Positions 1 to 9,570 of a stretch of 64,000 nucleotides of DNA are shown here, one piece after another. The stretch is from assembly GCF_002217755.1 (NCBI RefSeq), contig NZ_BCFL01000023.1:186001-250000 (forward strand), written 5' to 3'. Both the position numbers and the translations under genes were made by a program. The notes beneath the pieces were generated by a model. That model was not told where the DNA came from, did not search any database, and saw nothing but the letters and a program-made list of their open reading frames with translations. Positions within the stretch are counted from its first letter, which is position 1; each line of letters opens with the position of its first letter. This DNA comes from Streptomyces hyaluromycini (GTDB lineage Bacteria > Actinomycetota > Actinomycetes > Streptomycetales > Streptomycetaceae).

Positions 1-85
1 CAACTGGCGGGCCGTTTCGACGTGTTGGCGCCCGGCAACCCTCCGGCACCTCACGGGGAAGTTTCTACGGCCCCTTTCCTAACCC

Positions 86-106
86 CTTGTCGAAAGTCCT
101 GCGAAG
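86..106. promoter_or_regulatory. candidate operator upstream of ROK regulator
   Basis: This stretch holds CTTGTCGAA followed by GCGAAG. It resembles CTTGCCGAAG..GCCGAAG at 3429-3450, in front of the importer of the same locus. A shared motif before the regulator gene and before its presumed target fits a ROK repressor site, but the match is short and imperfect, so this is inference. Confidence 0.3.
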
Positions 107-178
107 CCCATAGCCTTGCGCCGCGCCGGAGCCGTCGTACACCCCGGCCCGGCCGTGACGGATGGGAGGGGCAGCCGC

Positions 179-1423
179 GTGAAGCGCACATCGCGTGATA
201 TCCGCACCGCGAACCGCTACGAGGTGCTGCGCCAGATCATCGCCCAGTCCCCCACCTCCCGGCAGACGCTGGCGGCCGCCACCGGGCTGAGCGTGGCCAC
301 CGTCGCCACCCTGGTCGGCGAGCTGCTGGACCTCCGGATGATCACGGAGGTCGGCTTCGAGGACTCCGCGGGCGGCCGGCCCCGGGGACTCGTCGCGGTC
401 AACGCCTCGGGCGGCGCGCTGATCGGCGTCGACATGGCGGAGACCTACGTCCGGGTGGAGCTGTTCGACCTGGGGCTGAACGTACTGGCCCGCGCGGTGG
501 AGGACATGCGCCCCGGGGAGAGCCGGCCCGAGCAGGCGGTCGGCCATGTCGCCGCGGCCGTCGGCTCGGTGGTCGCCCAGGCCGGCGTCGAGGGCGCGCG
601 GGTGCTGGGTGCCGGGGTGAGCGTGCCGGGGCAGGTGGACCGGGCCACCGGCATCGCCGAGTACGCCCCCAACTGGGACTGGCACGACGTGCCGCTCCTC
701 GACCTGCTCTCCGAACACATCGCCTACCCCCTCCACCTGGACAACCCGCTGCGGGCGAGCGCGGTGGCGGAGCTGTGGTTCGGGGCCGCGCGCGGCCGCG
801 AGGACGCCGTGGTGGTGAACCTCGGCACCGGGGTGGGAGCCGGGCTGGTCCTCGGCGGCGGGCTGTACCGGGGGGTGAGCAACAGCGCCGGGGAGTGGGG
901 TCACACGACGCTCGTTCTTGACGGGCGGCTGTGCCACTGCGGCAACCACGGCTGCGTCGAGACGTACGTCGGCGCCCCCGGCATCATGCTCAACCTGCGC
1001 GAACTCAGCCCCCGCTCCCCGCTGTTGCACCCCGAGGACCAGACGGCCACCATCGACGCCCTGACCCGGGGGGTCGCCGCGGGCGACCCGGTGGCCGTCA
1101 AGGTGGTCCGCGACACGGCCCGTTACCTGGGGGCGGGCATCGCGGACCTGGTGAACGTGTACAACCCCGAGGTGGTCGTGCTCAGCAGCTGGGTCGCCAG
1201 GAAGCTCGGCACACCGCTGCTCGACGAAGTGCGCGAGGCCGCCCGCCGGCACGCGCTGCGGCGGCCGTTCGCCGCCACCGAGATCGTCCTCTCTCCCGTG
1301 CCCACCGACCCGGTGTGCCTGGGCGCTGCCACGTTCGCGCTGGAGGGCGCCCTGCAGGCCGTGGGACAGAGGTCACCGAAACGCACCACCCCCGCAAGGA
1401 GCCGTACCGCACCGCCTTCATGA
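179..1423 (+). CDS. ROK family transcriptional regulator
   Basis: Sugar-responsive repressor of about 414 residues. The GTG at 179 is preferred over an in-frame ATG at 116 because it follows a purine-rich GGGAGGGG and gives the usual N-terminus VKRTSRDIRTANRYEVLR. A winged helix-turn-helix occupies roughly residues 15-70 (SRQTLAAATGLSVATVATLVGEL). A ROK kinase-like domain follows, with the glycine motif NLGTGVGAGLVLGGGLYRG and the zinc-type cysteine motif CHCGNHGCVE. It sits directly before a galactanase, a sugar importer and a beta-galactosidase, so it probably senses a galactan-derived sugar and represses this locus. The ligand is not visible in the sequence. Confidence 0.9.
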   Translation: MKRTSRDIRTANRYEVLRQIIAQSPTSRQTLAAATGLSVATVATLVGELLDLRMITEVGFEDSAGGRPRGLVAVNASGGALIGVDMAETYVRVELFDLGLNVLARAVEDMRPGESRPEQAVGHVAAAVGSVVAQAGVEGARVLGAGVSVPGQVDRATGIAEYAPNWDWHDVPLLDLLSEHIAYPLHLDNPLRASAVAELWFGAARGREDAVVVNLGTGVGAGLVLGGGLYRGVSNSAGEWGHTTLVLDGRLCHCGNHGCVETYVGAPGIMLNLRELSPRSPLLHPEDQTATIDALTRGVAAGDPVAVKVVRDTARYLGAGIADLVNVYNPEVVVLSSWVARKLGTPLLDEVREAARRHALRRPFAATEIVLSPVPTDPVCLGAATFALEGALQAVGQRSPKRTTPARSRTAPPS

Positions 1424-1442
1424 CGACGGAAGGGATGCCGTT

Positions 1443-3299
1443 TTGACACGCACCGCGCCCAGCAGGAGACCGGTCCTCGCCACCGCCACGGCCGCACTGG
1501 CCGTGACCGGGGCCCTGATCGGCTCCCCGCCCGCCGACGCCACCGACACCACCGCCGCCTCCGCCACCACCGCCGAGGTGTCCCCGCACGCCGCCCAGAC
1601 CATCGACGACATCGGCGCCTCGGGCGCCTGGTGGGTCAACGACCTGCAGAACTTCTCCCCCAAGGTCCAGGCCCGGGTGGCGAAGCTGCTCTTCTCCAAG
1701 AAGGGCCTGAACCTCAGCTCGTACCGCTACAACATCGGCGGTGGCGGGGTCGCGGTCACCACCCCGGCCCGCGCCGCCGAGGACTTCCTGGACTCCGACG
1801 GCTCCTACGACTGGAGCAAGGACAAGGGCGGCCGGACCTTCCTCACGTACGCCGCGAAGTACGGCGTCGAGGACCTGATCGGCTTCGTCAACAGCGCACC
1901 CGCCCAGTGGACCACCAACGGGCAGAGCTGCGGCGGCCGGTTGAAGGCGGAGGACGAGACCGCCTACGCCAAGTACATCGCCGACCTCACCGGCCACTTC
2001 GCCCGCCAGGGCGTGCAGCTGGACTACATCAGCCCGTTCAACGAACCGGACAACAACTTCGGTTCGTGCGGCCAGGAAGGCATGCAGGTCACCGTCGACC
2101 AGCGGGACGACATCGTGCGGGCGCTCGGCGCCGAGCAGCAGGCCCGGCACCAGAAGACGGGCATCATCGCCGACGAGTCCAGCAGCACCGTGCTGTTCGG
2201 CACCGAGGTCCCGCAGTGGCTGTCCCAGCCGGACACCGCGCAGTACGTGTCCAAGCTGGCCCACCACACGTACAACAACCCGACCGACGGCCAGCTGGGC
2301 AACGTCTACGAGACCGCGAAGACGGCCGGCAAGACGTCCTGGGCCTCGGAGATCTGCTGCTTCGGCAAGGGCTCGACGGGCTGGAACCAGGAGTACGACC
2401 CGTCCATCGACAACGCCCTGCTGATGTCCCGGATCATCTACAAGGACTTCGCGAGCGCCCACGACTCGGCCTTCCAGTGGTGGGTGGCGCTCGCCAGCGG
2501 GTACGGCACCGACCCGTACACGAAGAACGACGAGGGCTGGAACGACGGCCTGATCTACTACGACCCCGACTACGCGACCGACGGCAACCAGACGCTGTAC
2601 TTCACCAAGCGGTACTACGCGCTCGGCCAGTACAGCAAGTTCGTCGAACCCGGCTCGGTCGCGCACAACGTGACCGGGGCGCCGGACGGGGTCGAGGTGT
2701 CGTCGTACGACAAGGACGGCAAGTGGGTGGTCGTGGTCAACAACCAGAACACCACCGACACCCCGCTGAGCCTGCACTTCAACAACGCGGCACCGGTGCG
2801 GGCCAGGGAGGCGGTGCGGACGTCGGCCACCGAAGACTGGGCCGAGGTCGCGAAGCCGTCGGTGAGTTCGGGGACGGTGTCCGCCACCCTCGCCGCCCGC
2901 TCGATCACGACGTACGTCTTCGACCAGAAGGGGCACGGCAGTTCGGCCGTGACCGGCGCGCTGGCGGGCAGGCAGTCCGGCAAGTGCCTGACGGCGGACG
3001 CCTCCAGGGCCGCGATCGCCGCCTGCACGGGCGCGGCGGACCAGTCCTGGTCCTACGACGCGAAGGGCGCCCTGAAAGGCCCGAACGGCTATCTGACGGC
3101 ATCCGGTTCCGGCCTGACGGCCACCGCCGCCTACGCGGGTGACGCGAGCCAGCGCTGGCTGCTGAACGCCAACGGGCAGATCCTCAGCGAGGCGTCCGGC
3201 AAGTGCCTGGACGTCAGCGGACAGGCCACCGCCGACGGCAGCAAGGTGATCCTCTACAGCTGCAACAGCGGCACCAACGAGGTCTGGACCAGGCAGTAA
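1443..3299 (+). CDS. secreted endo-beta-1,6-galactanase, GH30 with ricin-type CBM13
   Basis: Extracellular glycoside hydrolase of 618 residues that should cut beta-1,6-galactan side chains of type II arabinogalactan. It starts at a TTG behind GAAGGG, followed by a signal peptide of about 34 residues (arginine-rich start, alanine-rich core). The GH30 barrel covers about residues 45-490. The acid/base Glu201 lies in SPFNEPDN and the likely nucleophile Glu303 in WASEICCFG. Residues 500-618 are a ricin B-type lectin domain with repeated GKCLD and QRW motifs. The combination recalls the characterised S. avermitilis beta-1,6-galactanase, but plain beta-1,6-glucanase activity cannot be excluded. The regulator precedes it and the importer follows. 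Confidence 0.85.
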   Translation: MTRTAPSRRPVLATATAALAVTGALIGSPPADATDTTAASATTAEVSPHAAQTIDDIGASGAWWVNDLQNFSPKVQARVAKLLFSKKGLNLSSYRYNIGGGGVAVTTPARAAEDFLDSDGSYDWSKDKGGRTFLTYAAKYGVEDLIGFVNSAPAQWTTNGQSCGGRLKAEDETAYAKYIADLTGHFARQGVQLDYISPFNEPDNNFGSCGQEGMQVTVDQRDDIVRALGAEQQARHQKTGIIADESSSTVLFGTEVPQWLSQPDTAQYVSKLAHHTYNNPTDGQLGNVYETAKTAGKTSWASEICCFGKGSTGWNQEYDPSIDNALLMSRIIYKDFASAHDSAFQWWVALASGYGTDPYTKNDEGWNDGLIYYDPDYATDGNQTLYFTKRYYALGQYSKFVEPGSVAHNVTGAPDGVEVSSYDKDGKWVVVVNNQNTTDTPLSLHFNNAAPVRAREAVRTSATEDWAEVAKPSVSSGTVSATLAARSITTYVFDQKGHGSSAVTGALAGRQSGKCLTADASRAAIAACTGAADQSWSYDAKGALKGPNGYLTASGSGLTATAAYAGDASQRWLLNANGQILSEASGKCLDVSGQATADGSKVILYSCNSGTNEVWTRQ

Positions 3300-3320
3300 C
3301 CGCACCTCACCGCCCTGTTC

Positions 3321-3355
3321 GAGGGCCGCCGGCCACACCTGTCCCGGCGGCCCTC
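3321..3355 (+). terminator. hairpin after galactanase gene
   Basis: A perfect 12-bp stem (GAGGGCCGCCGG at 3321-3332 pairing with 3344-3355) has an 11-nt loop and lies 21 bp after the stop codon. There is no U-tract, as is usual for Streptomyces terminators. It separates the GH30 gene from the importer operon. Confidence 0.7.
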
Positions 3356-3400
3356 AACTCACCCTGCTTTCCCATCTGTTCGTCATCCCGAACCGGCTAC

Positions 3401-3450
3401 AACGTTTCACGCAGACTTCGTCCAACCTCTTGCCGAAGTATTAGCCGAAG
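3401..3450. promoter_or_regulatory. candidate operators before galactan importer
   Basis: AACGTT at 3401-3406 sits in ACAACGTTTCAC, like the centre of LacI-family operators. CTTCG at 3416-3420 and CGAAG at 3434-3438 form inverted arms, and 3429-3450 repeats the motif seen at 86-106 before the ROK gene. Either could regulate the downstream operon. Neither is confirmed. Confidence 0.3.
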
Positions 3451-3547
3451 GTTAACGTCCCGCTCCGCAACGCAATTTCAGCCATCTGGTTCCGAGGTCC
3501 CACGGGCCGTAGAGGCACAGCCGCACTCGACAGACAAGGACGTCAGC

Positions 3548-4813
3548 ATGTCGGCACTCAGCAACACCAACTGGTCCCGCCGGTCCCTCTTCCGGGCGGC
3601 AGCGGGCATGGCCGCCGCCGGCACGCTGGCGGCGTGCGGCAGCAACAACGGCAGAGGCGGCGGCAGCGGGTCGGGCACCCAGCTCACCCAGTACTTCCAC
3701 GCCTACGGCGAGGCGGGGACCGAGCAGGCCCTCAAGCGTTACGCGGCGGCGTACAAGAAGGCCGACGTGAGCACCAACTGGATCACGGGCAACAACTTCG
3801 AGTCCGCGCTCTTCGCGTCCCTGCTCACCAAGAAGGCGCCCGACGTCTTCGAGTTCCACCCGCAGCTCCAGCTCGTCAAGAGCGGCCAGGTGGCGGACCT
3901 GAGCGACATCATCGACCCGGTCAAGGACGACTTCAACCCGAACGACATCAACTCCCACACGGTCGACGGGAAGATCTACGGGATCCGGATGATCGACGAC
4001 CCGCAGTTCTTCTACTACCGCAAGTCGATGCTGGAGAAGGCCAAGGTCGAGGTGCCGACCACCCTCGACGAGCTGATAGAGGCCGCCGCCAAGCTCACCA
4101 CCAGCAAGGTCAAGGGCGTCTTCCTCGGCAACGACTTCAGCGCGATCCAGAACCCCATCATCTGGTCCGCCGGCGCCGACACCATCAACGACAAGAACGA
4201 GATCGCCTACCACACGGACGGCGTCGTCGGAGGCCTCAAGCAGCTTCGCCAGCTGTTCACCAGCGGCAACGTGCTCCTGGACGCCCCGACCGACTTCTGG
4301 GACCCGTCCTCGCTCAACCAGGGCCTGTGCGCCATCCAGTGGGGCGGCATGTGGTCCATGCCGGCCATGCAGCAGGCCCTCGGCGACGACCTCGGCATCT
4401 TCCCGTTCCCGAAGATCGGCAGCGCCGGCAAGCTGTCCGTCTACAACGGCGGCTGGTCGATCTTCGTCAACGCCAAGGGCAAGAACGTCGACGCGGCCAA
4501 GGAGTACGTCAAGTGGCTGTGGATCGACCAGAAGCAGTACCAGGAGGACTGGGCGACCTCGTACGGCTTCCACATCCCGCCGCGCACCTCGATCGCCGGC
4601 GGGGCCACCAAGCTCAAGTCCGGCCTGGCCGCCGAGGGCGTGAAGCTCTTCACCGACTACGGCCACTTCGACAACATCGCCTACGACCAGACCATGCAGA
4701 CCGCGTTCGCCGACGTGATCGCCTCCTCCGTCCGCAAGAACGGCGACCCCGAGGCGGCGCTCGACACCTGCGACAAGAAGGTCAACGTCGAGCTCAAGAA
4801 GCTGTTCGGATAG
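3548..4813 (+). CDS. sugar ABC transporter substrate-binding lipoprotein
   Basis: Extracellular sugar-capture lipoprotein of 421 residues. The N-terminus has a twin-arginine motif (SRRSLF, Arg11-Arg12) and a lipobox ending in Cys30 (TLAAC), so Tat export followed by lipidation is likely. The rest is a family 1 extracellular solute-binding fold with the typical GGMWSMPAM and YNGGWSIFVNAKGK segments. The ATG at 3548 is chosen because it carries the signal sequence; upstream in-frame codons do not look like a protein. It is the first gene of an operon with two permeases (20-bp gap) and a beta-galactosidase. No ATPase gene is nearby, so a shared MsiK-type ATPase is inferred. Confidence 0.9.
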   Translation: MSALSNTNWSRRSLFRAAAGMAAAGTLAACGSNNGRGGGSGSGTQLTQYFHAYGEAGTEQALKRYAAAYKKADVSTNWITGNNFESALFASLLTKKAPDVFEFHPQLQLVKSGQVADLSDIIDPVKDDFNPNDINSHTVDGKIYGIRMIDDPQFFYYRKSMLEKAKVEVPTTLDELIEAAAKLTTSKVKGVFLGNDFSAIQNPIIWSAGADTINDKNEIAYHTDGVVGGLKQLRQLFTSGNVLLDAPTDFWDPSSLNQGLCAIQWGGMWSMPAMQQALGDDLGIFPFPKIGSAGKLSVYNGGWSIFVNAKGKNVDAAKEYVKWLWIDQKQYQEDWATSYGFHIPPRTSIAGGATKLKSGLAAEGVKLFTDYGHFDNIAYDQTMQTAFADVIASSVRKNGDPEAALDTCDKKVNVELKKLFG

Positions 4814-4833
4814 GCCACCGGGAAGACCACGAC

Positions 4834-5802
4834 ATGTCGACCACCACCACACGCGGGGTCGCCCAGCCCGCCCCGGCCAAGGCCTCCCCGGCCCGGCCGC
4901 GGCGGGGCCTGCGGGGCAACCCGACCGTGAACTTCTGGCTCTTCACCGGGCCCTTCCTCATCGGCCTGGCGATCTTCGTCATCGTGCCGATCGGCTGGAG
5001 CATCTGGCTCAGCTTCTTCGACGCCCGCTACACCGTCACACCGAGCCATTTCATCGGCCTCGACAACTACAAGCAGATCCTCACCAACAGCGGCTTCCCC
5101 GACTCGCTGCTGACGTTCACCGTGTTCGCCGCGTTCATCGTGCCGACCACCTGGGCGCTGTCGCTCGGGCTCGCGCTGCTCGTGAACCAGCTGCGGTTCA
5201 TGCGGGCGTTCTTCCGGTCGGTGTTCTTCCTGCCGACCGCCGTCTCGTACGTGGCCGCCGCCCTGATCTGGAAGATGTCCATCTTCAGCGGCGTCCGCTT
5301 CGGACTCGCGAACACGGTCATCGGCTGGTTCGGCGCCGACACCGTCGCCTGGATGTCCAACCCCACTCCGCCCTGGTACTGGCTGGTCATCGTGACCCTG
5401 CGGCTGTGGATCCAGTCGGGCTTCTACATGATCCTGTTCCTGGCTGCGCTCCAGAACATCCCGGCCGAGCTGTACGAGGCCGCCGCCATCGACGGCGCCA
5501 AGCGGGGCTGGCAGACCTTCCGGTACATCACGCTGCCGCAGCTGCGCGCCACCTCGACCGCGGTGATCCTGCTGCTGCTCATCGCCGCCTACCAGGCGTT
5601 CGACGAGTTCTTCAACATCGTCGGACAGAAGGCGACCTGGGCGCAGACGCCGCTCATGGAGCTCTACAAGACGGCCCTCGGCACCAGCCAGGACTACGGC
5701 GCGGGCAGCGCCGGCGCGGTCATCCTGTCGCTGCTCATCTGCCTCGTCACCCTGGTCCAGGGCAAGTTCATGGGATTCGGAAGGGGGGATGAGTCCAAGT
5801 GA
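4834..5802 (+). CDS. sugar ABC transporter permease (MalF type)
   Basis: Inner-membrane permease of 322 residues. A short basic, proline-rich N-terminus precedes six predicted membrane segments beginning FWLFTGPFLIGLAIFVIVPIG. The cytoplasmic EAA loop reads YEAAAIDGAKRGWQTFRYITLPQL, which is the ATPase contact. It forms the channel with the next gene, whose GTG overlaps its TGA by 4 bp at 5799-5802, showing translational coupling. The cargo is inferred to be galactan-derived oligosaccharide from the flanking hydrolases. Confidence 0.92.
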   Translation: MSTTTTRGVAQPAPAKASPARPRRGLRGNPTVNFWLFTGPFLIGLAIFVIVPIGWSIWLSFFDARYTVTPSHFIGLDNYKQILTNSGFPDSLLTFTVFAAFIVPTTWALSLGLALLVNQLRFMRAFFRSVFFLPTAVSYVAAALIWKMSIFSGVRFGLANTVIGWFGADTVAWMSNPTPPWYWLVIVTLRLWIQSGFYMILFLAALQNIPAELYEAAAIDGAKRGWQTFRYITLPQLRATSTAVILLLLIAAYQAFDEFFNIVGQKATWAQTPLMELYKTALGTSQDYGAGSAGAVILSLLICLVTLVQGKFMGFGRGDESK

Positions 5803-6665
5803 CCACCACCGCACCTCGGGTCGGCAAGCGACGCAGGAAGGACGGAGGCGTCCTCGGCAACGCGGGGCTGTACGTCGCCGTCGGCATCGCCGCCCTGCTC
5901 TTCCTGATCCCCTTCTATCTGATCCTCCGCAACGCGCTCTCCACGGACCTGGAGATCACCGGCGAGAACTGGAAGCTGCTGCCCTCCTTCCAGTGGGGCA
6001 ACATCTCCGAGCTGTTCGACGACCCCACGGTCGAGTTCGGCCACTCCATGGTGAACTCGCTGGTCGTCGCCGTCCTGACCACGGTCGGCACGCTCCTGGT
6101 GTGCTCCCTGGCCGGCTACGGCCTGGCCCGCATCCCGTACCGGCACGCCAACAAGGTCTTCTACGCGGTCCTGGCGACCCTGATGGTCCCCACGGCCGTC
6201 ACCTTCGTGCCCAGCTTCGTGCTGGTCTCGTCACTCGGCTGGGTGGACACCTACCGCGGTCTGATCATCCCGGGCCTCTTCAGTGGTTTCACCTGCTTCC
6301 TTTTCCGGCAGTACTTCCTCGGATTCCCGAAGGAGCTGGAGGAGGCGGCACGTGTGGACGGGCTCGGCTATTGGGGCGCGTACTGGCGGATCGTCGTACC
6401 CAACTCGCTGAACTTCTTCGCGGCGATCGCCACGATCACTTTCATCAGCGCCTGGAACTCCTTCCTGTGGCCGCTGGTCATCGGCCAGGACCCGAGCTCC
6501 TGGACCGTGCAGATCGCGCTCTCCTCCTTCATGACCAACCAGACCGTCAACTTCCATCTGATCTTCATGGCCACCGCCATCTCCATCCTGCCCCTGGTGT
6601 TCGTGTTCCTCTTCCTCCAGCGCTGGCTGGTCCAGGGGATCGCGCAGACCGGCATCAAGGGCTGA
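5799..6665 (+). CDS. sugar ABC transporter permease (MalG type)
   Basis: Second permease subunit, 288 residues, starting at a GTG that overlaps the stop of the preceding permease. Membrane segments include LYVAVGIAALLFLIPFYLIL near the N-terminus. The EAA loop is LEEAARVDGLGYWGAYWRIVVPNS. It ends LVQGIAQTGIKG, the usual MalG-type C-terminus (LVxGLTxGAVKG in many relatives). The beta-galactosidase gene follows after 25 bp in the same operon. Confidence 0.92.
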   Translation: MTTTAPRVGKRRRKDGGVLGNAGLYVAVGIAALLFLIPFYLILRNALSTDLEITGENWKLLPSFQWGNISELFDDPTVEFGHSMVNSLVVAVLTTVGTLLVCSLAGYGLARIPYRHANKVFYAVLATLMVPTAVTFVPSFVLVSSLGWVDTYRGLIIPGLFSGFTCFLFRQYFLGFPKELEEAARVDGLGYWGAYWRIVVPNSLNFFAAIATITFISAWNSFLWPLVIGQDPSSWTVQIALSSFMTNQTVNFHLIFMATAISILPLVFVFLFLQRWLVQGIAQTGIKG

Positions 6666-6690
6666 CCCGCCTCGAAAGACCTGGAGACCG

Positions 6691-9558
6691 ATGTCTTTCC
6701 GCTCTGCCACGGCCGTCGACCACGTCGAGGACGTCTCACCGGGCTCCGGGGCCCTGCCGCCCCGCGCCTGGTACCCCGCCTCGGACGCCGCGTCCCTCTC
6801 TCTGAACGGTGGTTGGCGCTTCCGGCTGTCGCCCACGGCCGACGCCGAGGACGACTCGTTCGCCGAGCCGGGGTACGACGCCGGCGGCTGGGCGGAGGTC
6901 TCGGTCCCGGGGCACTGGGTGCTCCAGGGGCATGGCGCACCGATCTACACGAACCACCTCTACCCGTTCCCGGTCGACCCGCCGAAGGTCCCGACCGAGA
7001 ACCCCACCGGTGACCACCTGCGGTTCTTCGACCTGCCCGAGGGCTGGGACCTCGCGGACGCCGGGACGGTGCTGCGCTTCGACGGCGTCGAGTCCTGCGC
7101 CCGGGTGTGGCTGAACGGCACGGACATCGGCGAGTTCAAGGGCTCCCGGCTGCCGCACGAGTTCGCGGTCGGTCATCTGCTCAGGCCGGCCGGCAATGTG
7201 CTCGCCGTCCGCGTCCACCAGTGGTCGGCCGGCTCCTACCTGGAGGACCAGGACCAGTGGTGGCTGCCCGGCATCTTCCGGGACGTGACGCTGCTGCACC
7301 GCCCGGCCGGCAGCGTCCTCGACTTCTTCGTGCACGCCTCCTACGACCATGTCACCGGCGCGGGCACGCTGCGCGTCGACTCCGACGCGGACGGCAGGGT
7401 CACCGTGCCGGAGCTGGGCATCGACATCGCCACCGGGGAGCCGGCGACCGTCCCGGTCGAGGCGTGGACGGCGGAGACGCCGAGGCTGTACGACGGGGTG
7501 CTGGCCACCGAGGGCGAGCGGGTGCCGCTGCGCATCGGCTTCCGGACGGTGGAACTGGCCGACGGGCTGATCAAGGTCAACGGCCGGCCCGTCCTCTTCA
7601 AGGGCGTCAACCGGCACGAGTGGCACCCCGAGCGGGGCCGCGCCCTCGACCTGGAGACGATGCGCGCGGACGTGCTGCTGATGAAGCGGCACAACATCAA
7701 CGCGGTCCGCACCTCCCACTACCCGCCGCACCCGGCCTTCCTCGACCTGTGCGACGAGTACGGCCTGTGGGTGATCGACGAGTGCGACCTGGAGACCCAC
7801 GGCTTCACCGAGCAGGCCTGGCGGGACAACCCGGTCGACGACGACCGCTGGACCCCGGCCCTGCTCGACCGGGCCGCCCGGATGGTCGAGCGTGACAAGA
7901 ACCATCCGTCGGTGGTCATCTGGTCCCTGGGCAACGAGGCCGGCACCGGCCGCGGGCTGACCGCGATGGCCGAGTGGATCCACGGCCGGGACACGTCGCG
8001 GCTCGTGCACTACGAAGGCGACATCGACTGCCGCGACACGGACGTGTATGCGCGGATGTACGCCGACCACGCCGAGGTCGAGCGGATCGGCCGGGGTCTG
8101 GACGGCGGCACCCACAGGCGCCGTCAACTCCCCTTCATCCTCTGCGAGTACGGGCATGCGATGGGCAACGGCCCCGGTGGCCTCGCCGACTACCAGCGGA
8201 TCTTCGAGTCGTACGACCGGCTCCAGGGCGGCTTCATCTGGGAGTGGATCGACCACGGCATCAAGGACGACCGCTACGGCTACGCGTACGGCGGCGACTT
8301 CGGCGAGGAGCTGCACGACGGGAACTTCGTCTGCGACGGACTGGTCTTCCCCGACCGGGAGCCCTCCCCCGGGCTGGTGGAGTACAAGAAGGTGATCGAG
8401 CCCGTCCGGATCGAGGGCGACGCCGCAGCCGGGACCGTACGCCTCACCAACAAGTACGACTTCGCCGATCTGTCGGCGCTGGACTTCGAGTGGTCGTACC
8501 AGGTCGGCGGCGAGACCGTCGAGTCGGGCAGTCTGGCCGTACCGGCCCTGGCGCCCGGCGAGTCTGCGGAGGTGAAGCTGCCGGAGCCGCCGGTCGCCAC
8601 CGGCAGCGGCGAGACCCAGTGGACGGTACGGGCCCTGCTGGCGGCGGACACCGCCTGGGGACCGCGCGGCCATGTGGTGGCCTGGGGTCAGTTCCCCGTC
8701 TCGGGACGGCAGTTGACGTCCTTCGCCGCCTCCGCCGGACCGGTGGGGTCCGCCGGCGGGCTGATCACCCTCGGCCCGGCCGCCTTCGACGGGCGCAGCG
8801 GCGCGCTGAAGAGCATCGGCTCGGTGCCGGTGACCGGAGTGCGTCTGGACGTGTGGCGGGCGACGACCGACAACGACGACGGCGCCGCCTGGCAGAGCGA
8901 CATCCGCTACGGCGCCCTGTGGCGGAAGTTCGGTCTGCACCGCATGCGGCACCGCCTGGACGCGGTGGAGCCGGCCGGCGACGCCCTGACCGTGCGCACC
9001 CGGGTGGCGCCCGCCGCCTGGGAGTTCGGGCTGGTGACGGTCTACCGCTGGACCACGGACGGCAGCCGCCTCCGGCTCACCGTCTCCGTGACCCCCGACG
9101 GCGACTGGACGGTGCCGCTGCCCCGGCTCGGCATCCGCTTCGGGCTGTCGGCGGCCGACCGGGTGCGGTGGTTCGGCGGCGGGCCGGGCGAGGCCTATCC
9201 GGACACCAAGACGGCGTCTGTAGTGGGCCGTTGGCAGTCGACCGTGGACGACATGCAGACGCCGTATCTCCGCCCGCAGGAGAACGGCGCCCGCGCGGAC
9301 GTCCGTTGGGCGGAGATCGGCGGCCTGCGGATCGAGGGCGACCCGGAGTTCTGGTTCACGGCCCGGCGCTGGACCACCGAGCAGCTGGACGCGGCGGCCC
9401 ACCGTACCGACCTGGTCGCAGGTGACACTGTCTGGGTCGACCTGGACCACGGCCAGCACGGCATCGGCTCGCAGTCCTGCGGCCCGGGCGTCCTGCCGCA
9501 GTACCAACTCCACGCCGGACCGGCCGAGTTCTCCTTCGTGTTCGCGGACATCGGCTGA
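6691..9558 (+). CDS. beta-galactosidase, GH2 (LacZ type)
   Basis: Cytoplasmic enzyme (no signal peptide) of 955 residues that hydrolyses terminal beta-galactosides imported by the upstream transporter. The ATG follows GGAGACCG. The order is sugar-binding jelly roll (SLNGGWRF at about residue 36), immunoglobulin-like domain, TIM barrel and C-terminal LacZ small-chain domain. The acid/base Glu416 is in WSLGNEAG and the nucleophile Glu486 in FILCEYGHAMGNG. Length is close to E. coli LacZ. It is last in the galactan operon and converges with a minus-strand gene 12 bp away. Confidence 0.92.
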   Translation: MSFRSATAVDHVEDVSPGSGALPPRAWYPASDAASLSLNGGWRFRLSPTADAEDDSFAEPGYDAGGWAEVSVPGHWVLQGHGAPIYTNHLYPFPVDPPKVPTENPTGDHLRFFDLPEGWDLADAGTVLRFDGVESCARVWLNGTDIGEFKGSRLPHEFAVGHLLRPAGNVLAVRVHQWSAGSYLEDQDQWWLPGIFRDVTLLHRPAGSVLDFFVHASYDHVTGAGTLRVDSDADGRVTVPELGIDIATGEPATVPVEAWTAETPRLYDGVLATEGERVPLRIGFRTVELADGLIKVNGRPVLFKGVNRHEWHPERGRALDLETMRADVLLMKRHNINAVRTSHYPPHPAFLDLCDEYGLWVIDECDLETHGFTEQAWRDNPVDDDRWTPALLDRAARMVERDKNHPSVVIWSLGNEAGTGRGLTAMAEWIHGRDTSRLVHYEGDIDCRDTDVYARMYADHAEVERIGRGLDGGTHRRRQLPFILCEYGHAMGNGPGGLADYQRIFESYDRLQGGFIWEWIDHGIKDDRYGYAYGGDFGEELHDGNFVCDGLVFPDREPSPGLVEYKKVIEPVRIEGDAAAGTVRLTNKYDFADLSALDFEWSYQVGGETVESGSLAVPALAPGESAEVKLPEPPVATGSGETQWTVRALLAADTAWGPRGHVVAWGQFPVSGRQLTSFAASAGPVGSAGGLITLGPAAFDGRSGALKSIGSVPVTGVRLDVWRATTDNDDGAAWQSDIRYGALWRKFGLHRMRHRLDAVEPAGDALTVRTRVAPAAWEFGLVTVYRWTTDGSRLRLTVSVTPDGDWTVPLPRLGIRFGLSAADRVRWFGGGPGEAYPDTKTASVVGRWQSTVDDMQTPYLRPQENGARADVRWAEIGGLRIEGDPEFWFTARRWTTEQLDAAAHRTDLVAGDTVWVDLDHGQHGIGSQSCGPGVLPQYQLHAGPAEFSFVFADIG

Positions 9559-9570
9559 CCCGGCACGCGG

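Noticed and set aside
1182..3338. 718-codon open frame antisense to the galactanase gene
   Set aside because: Val/Gly/Arg/Asp-rich composition without domains; a typical shadow of a GC-rich gene on the other strand.
6736..9513. 925-codon open frame antisense to the beta-galactosidase gene
   Set aside because: Very long but mirrors the codon pattern of lacZ; no recognisable motif and no ribosome site.
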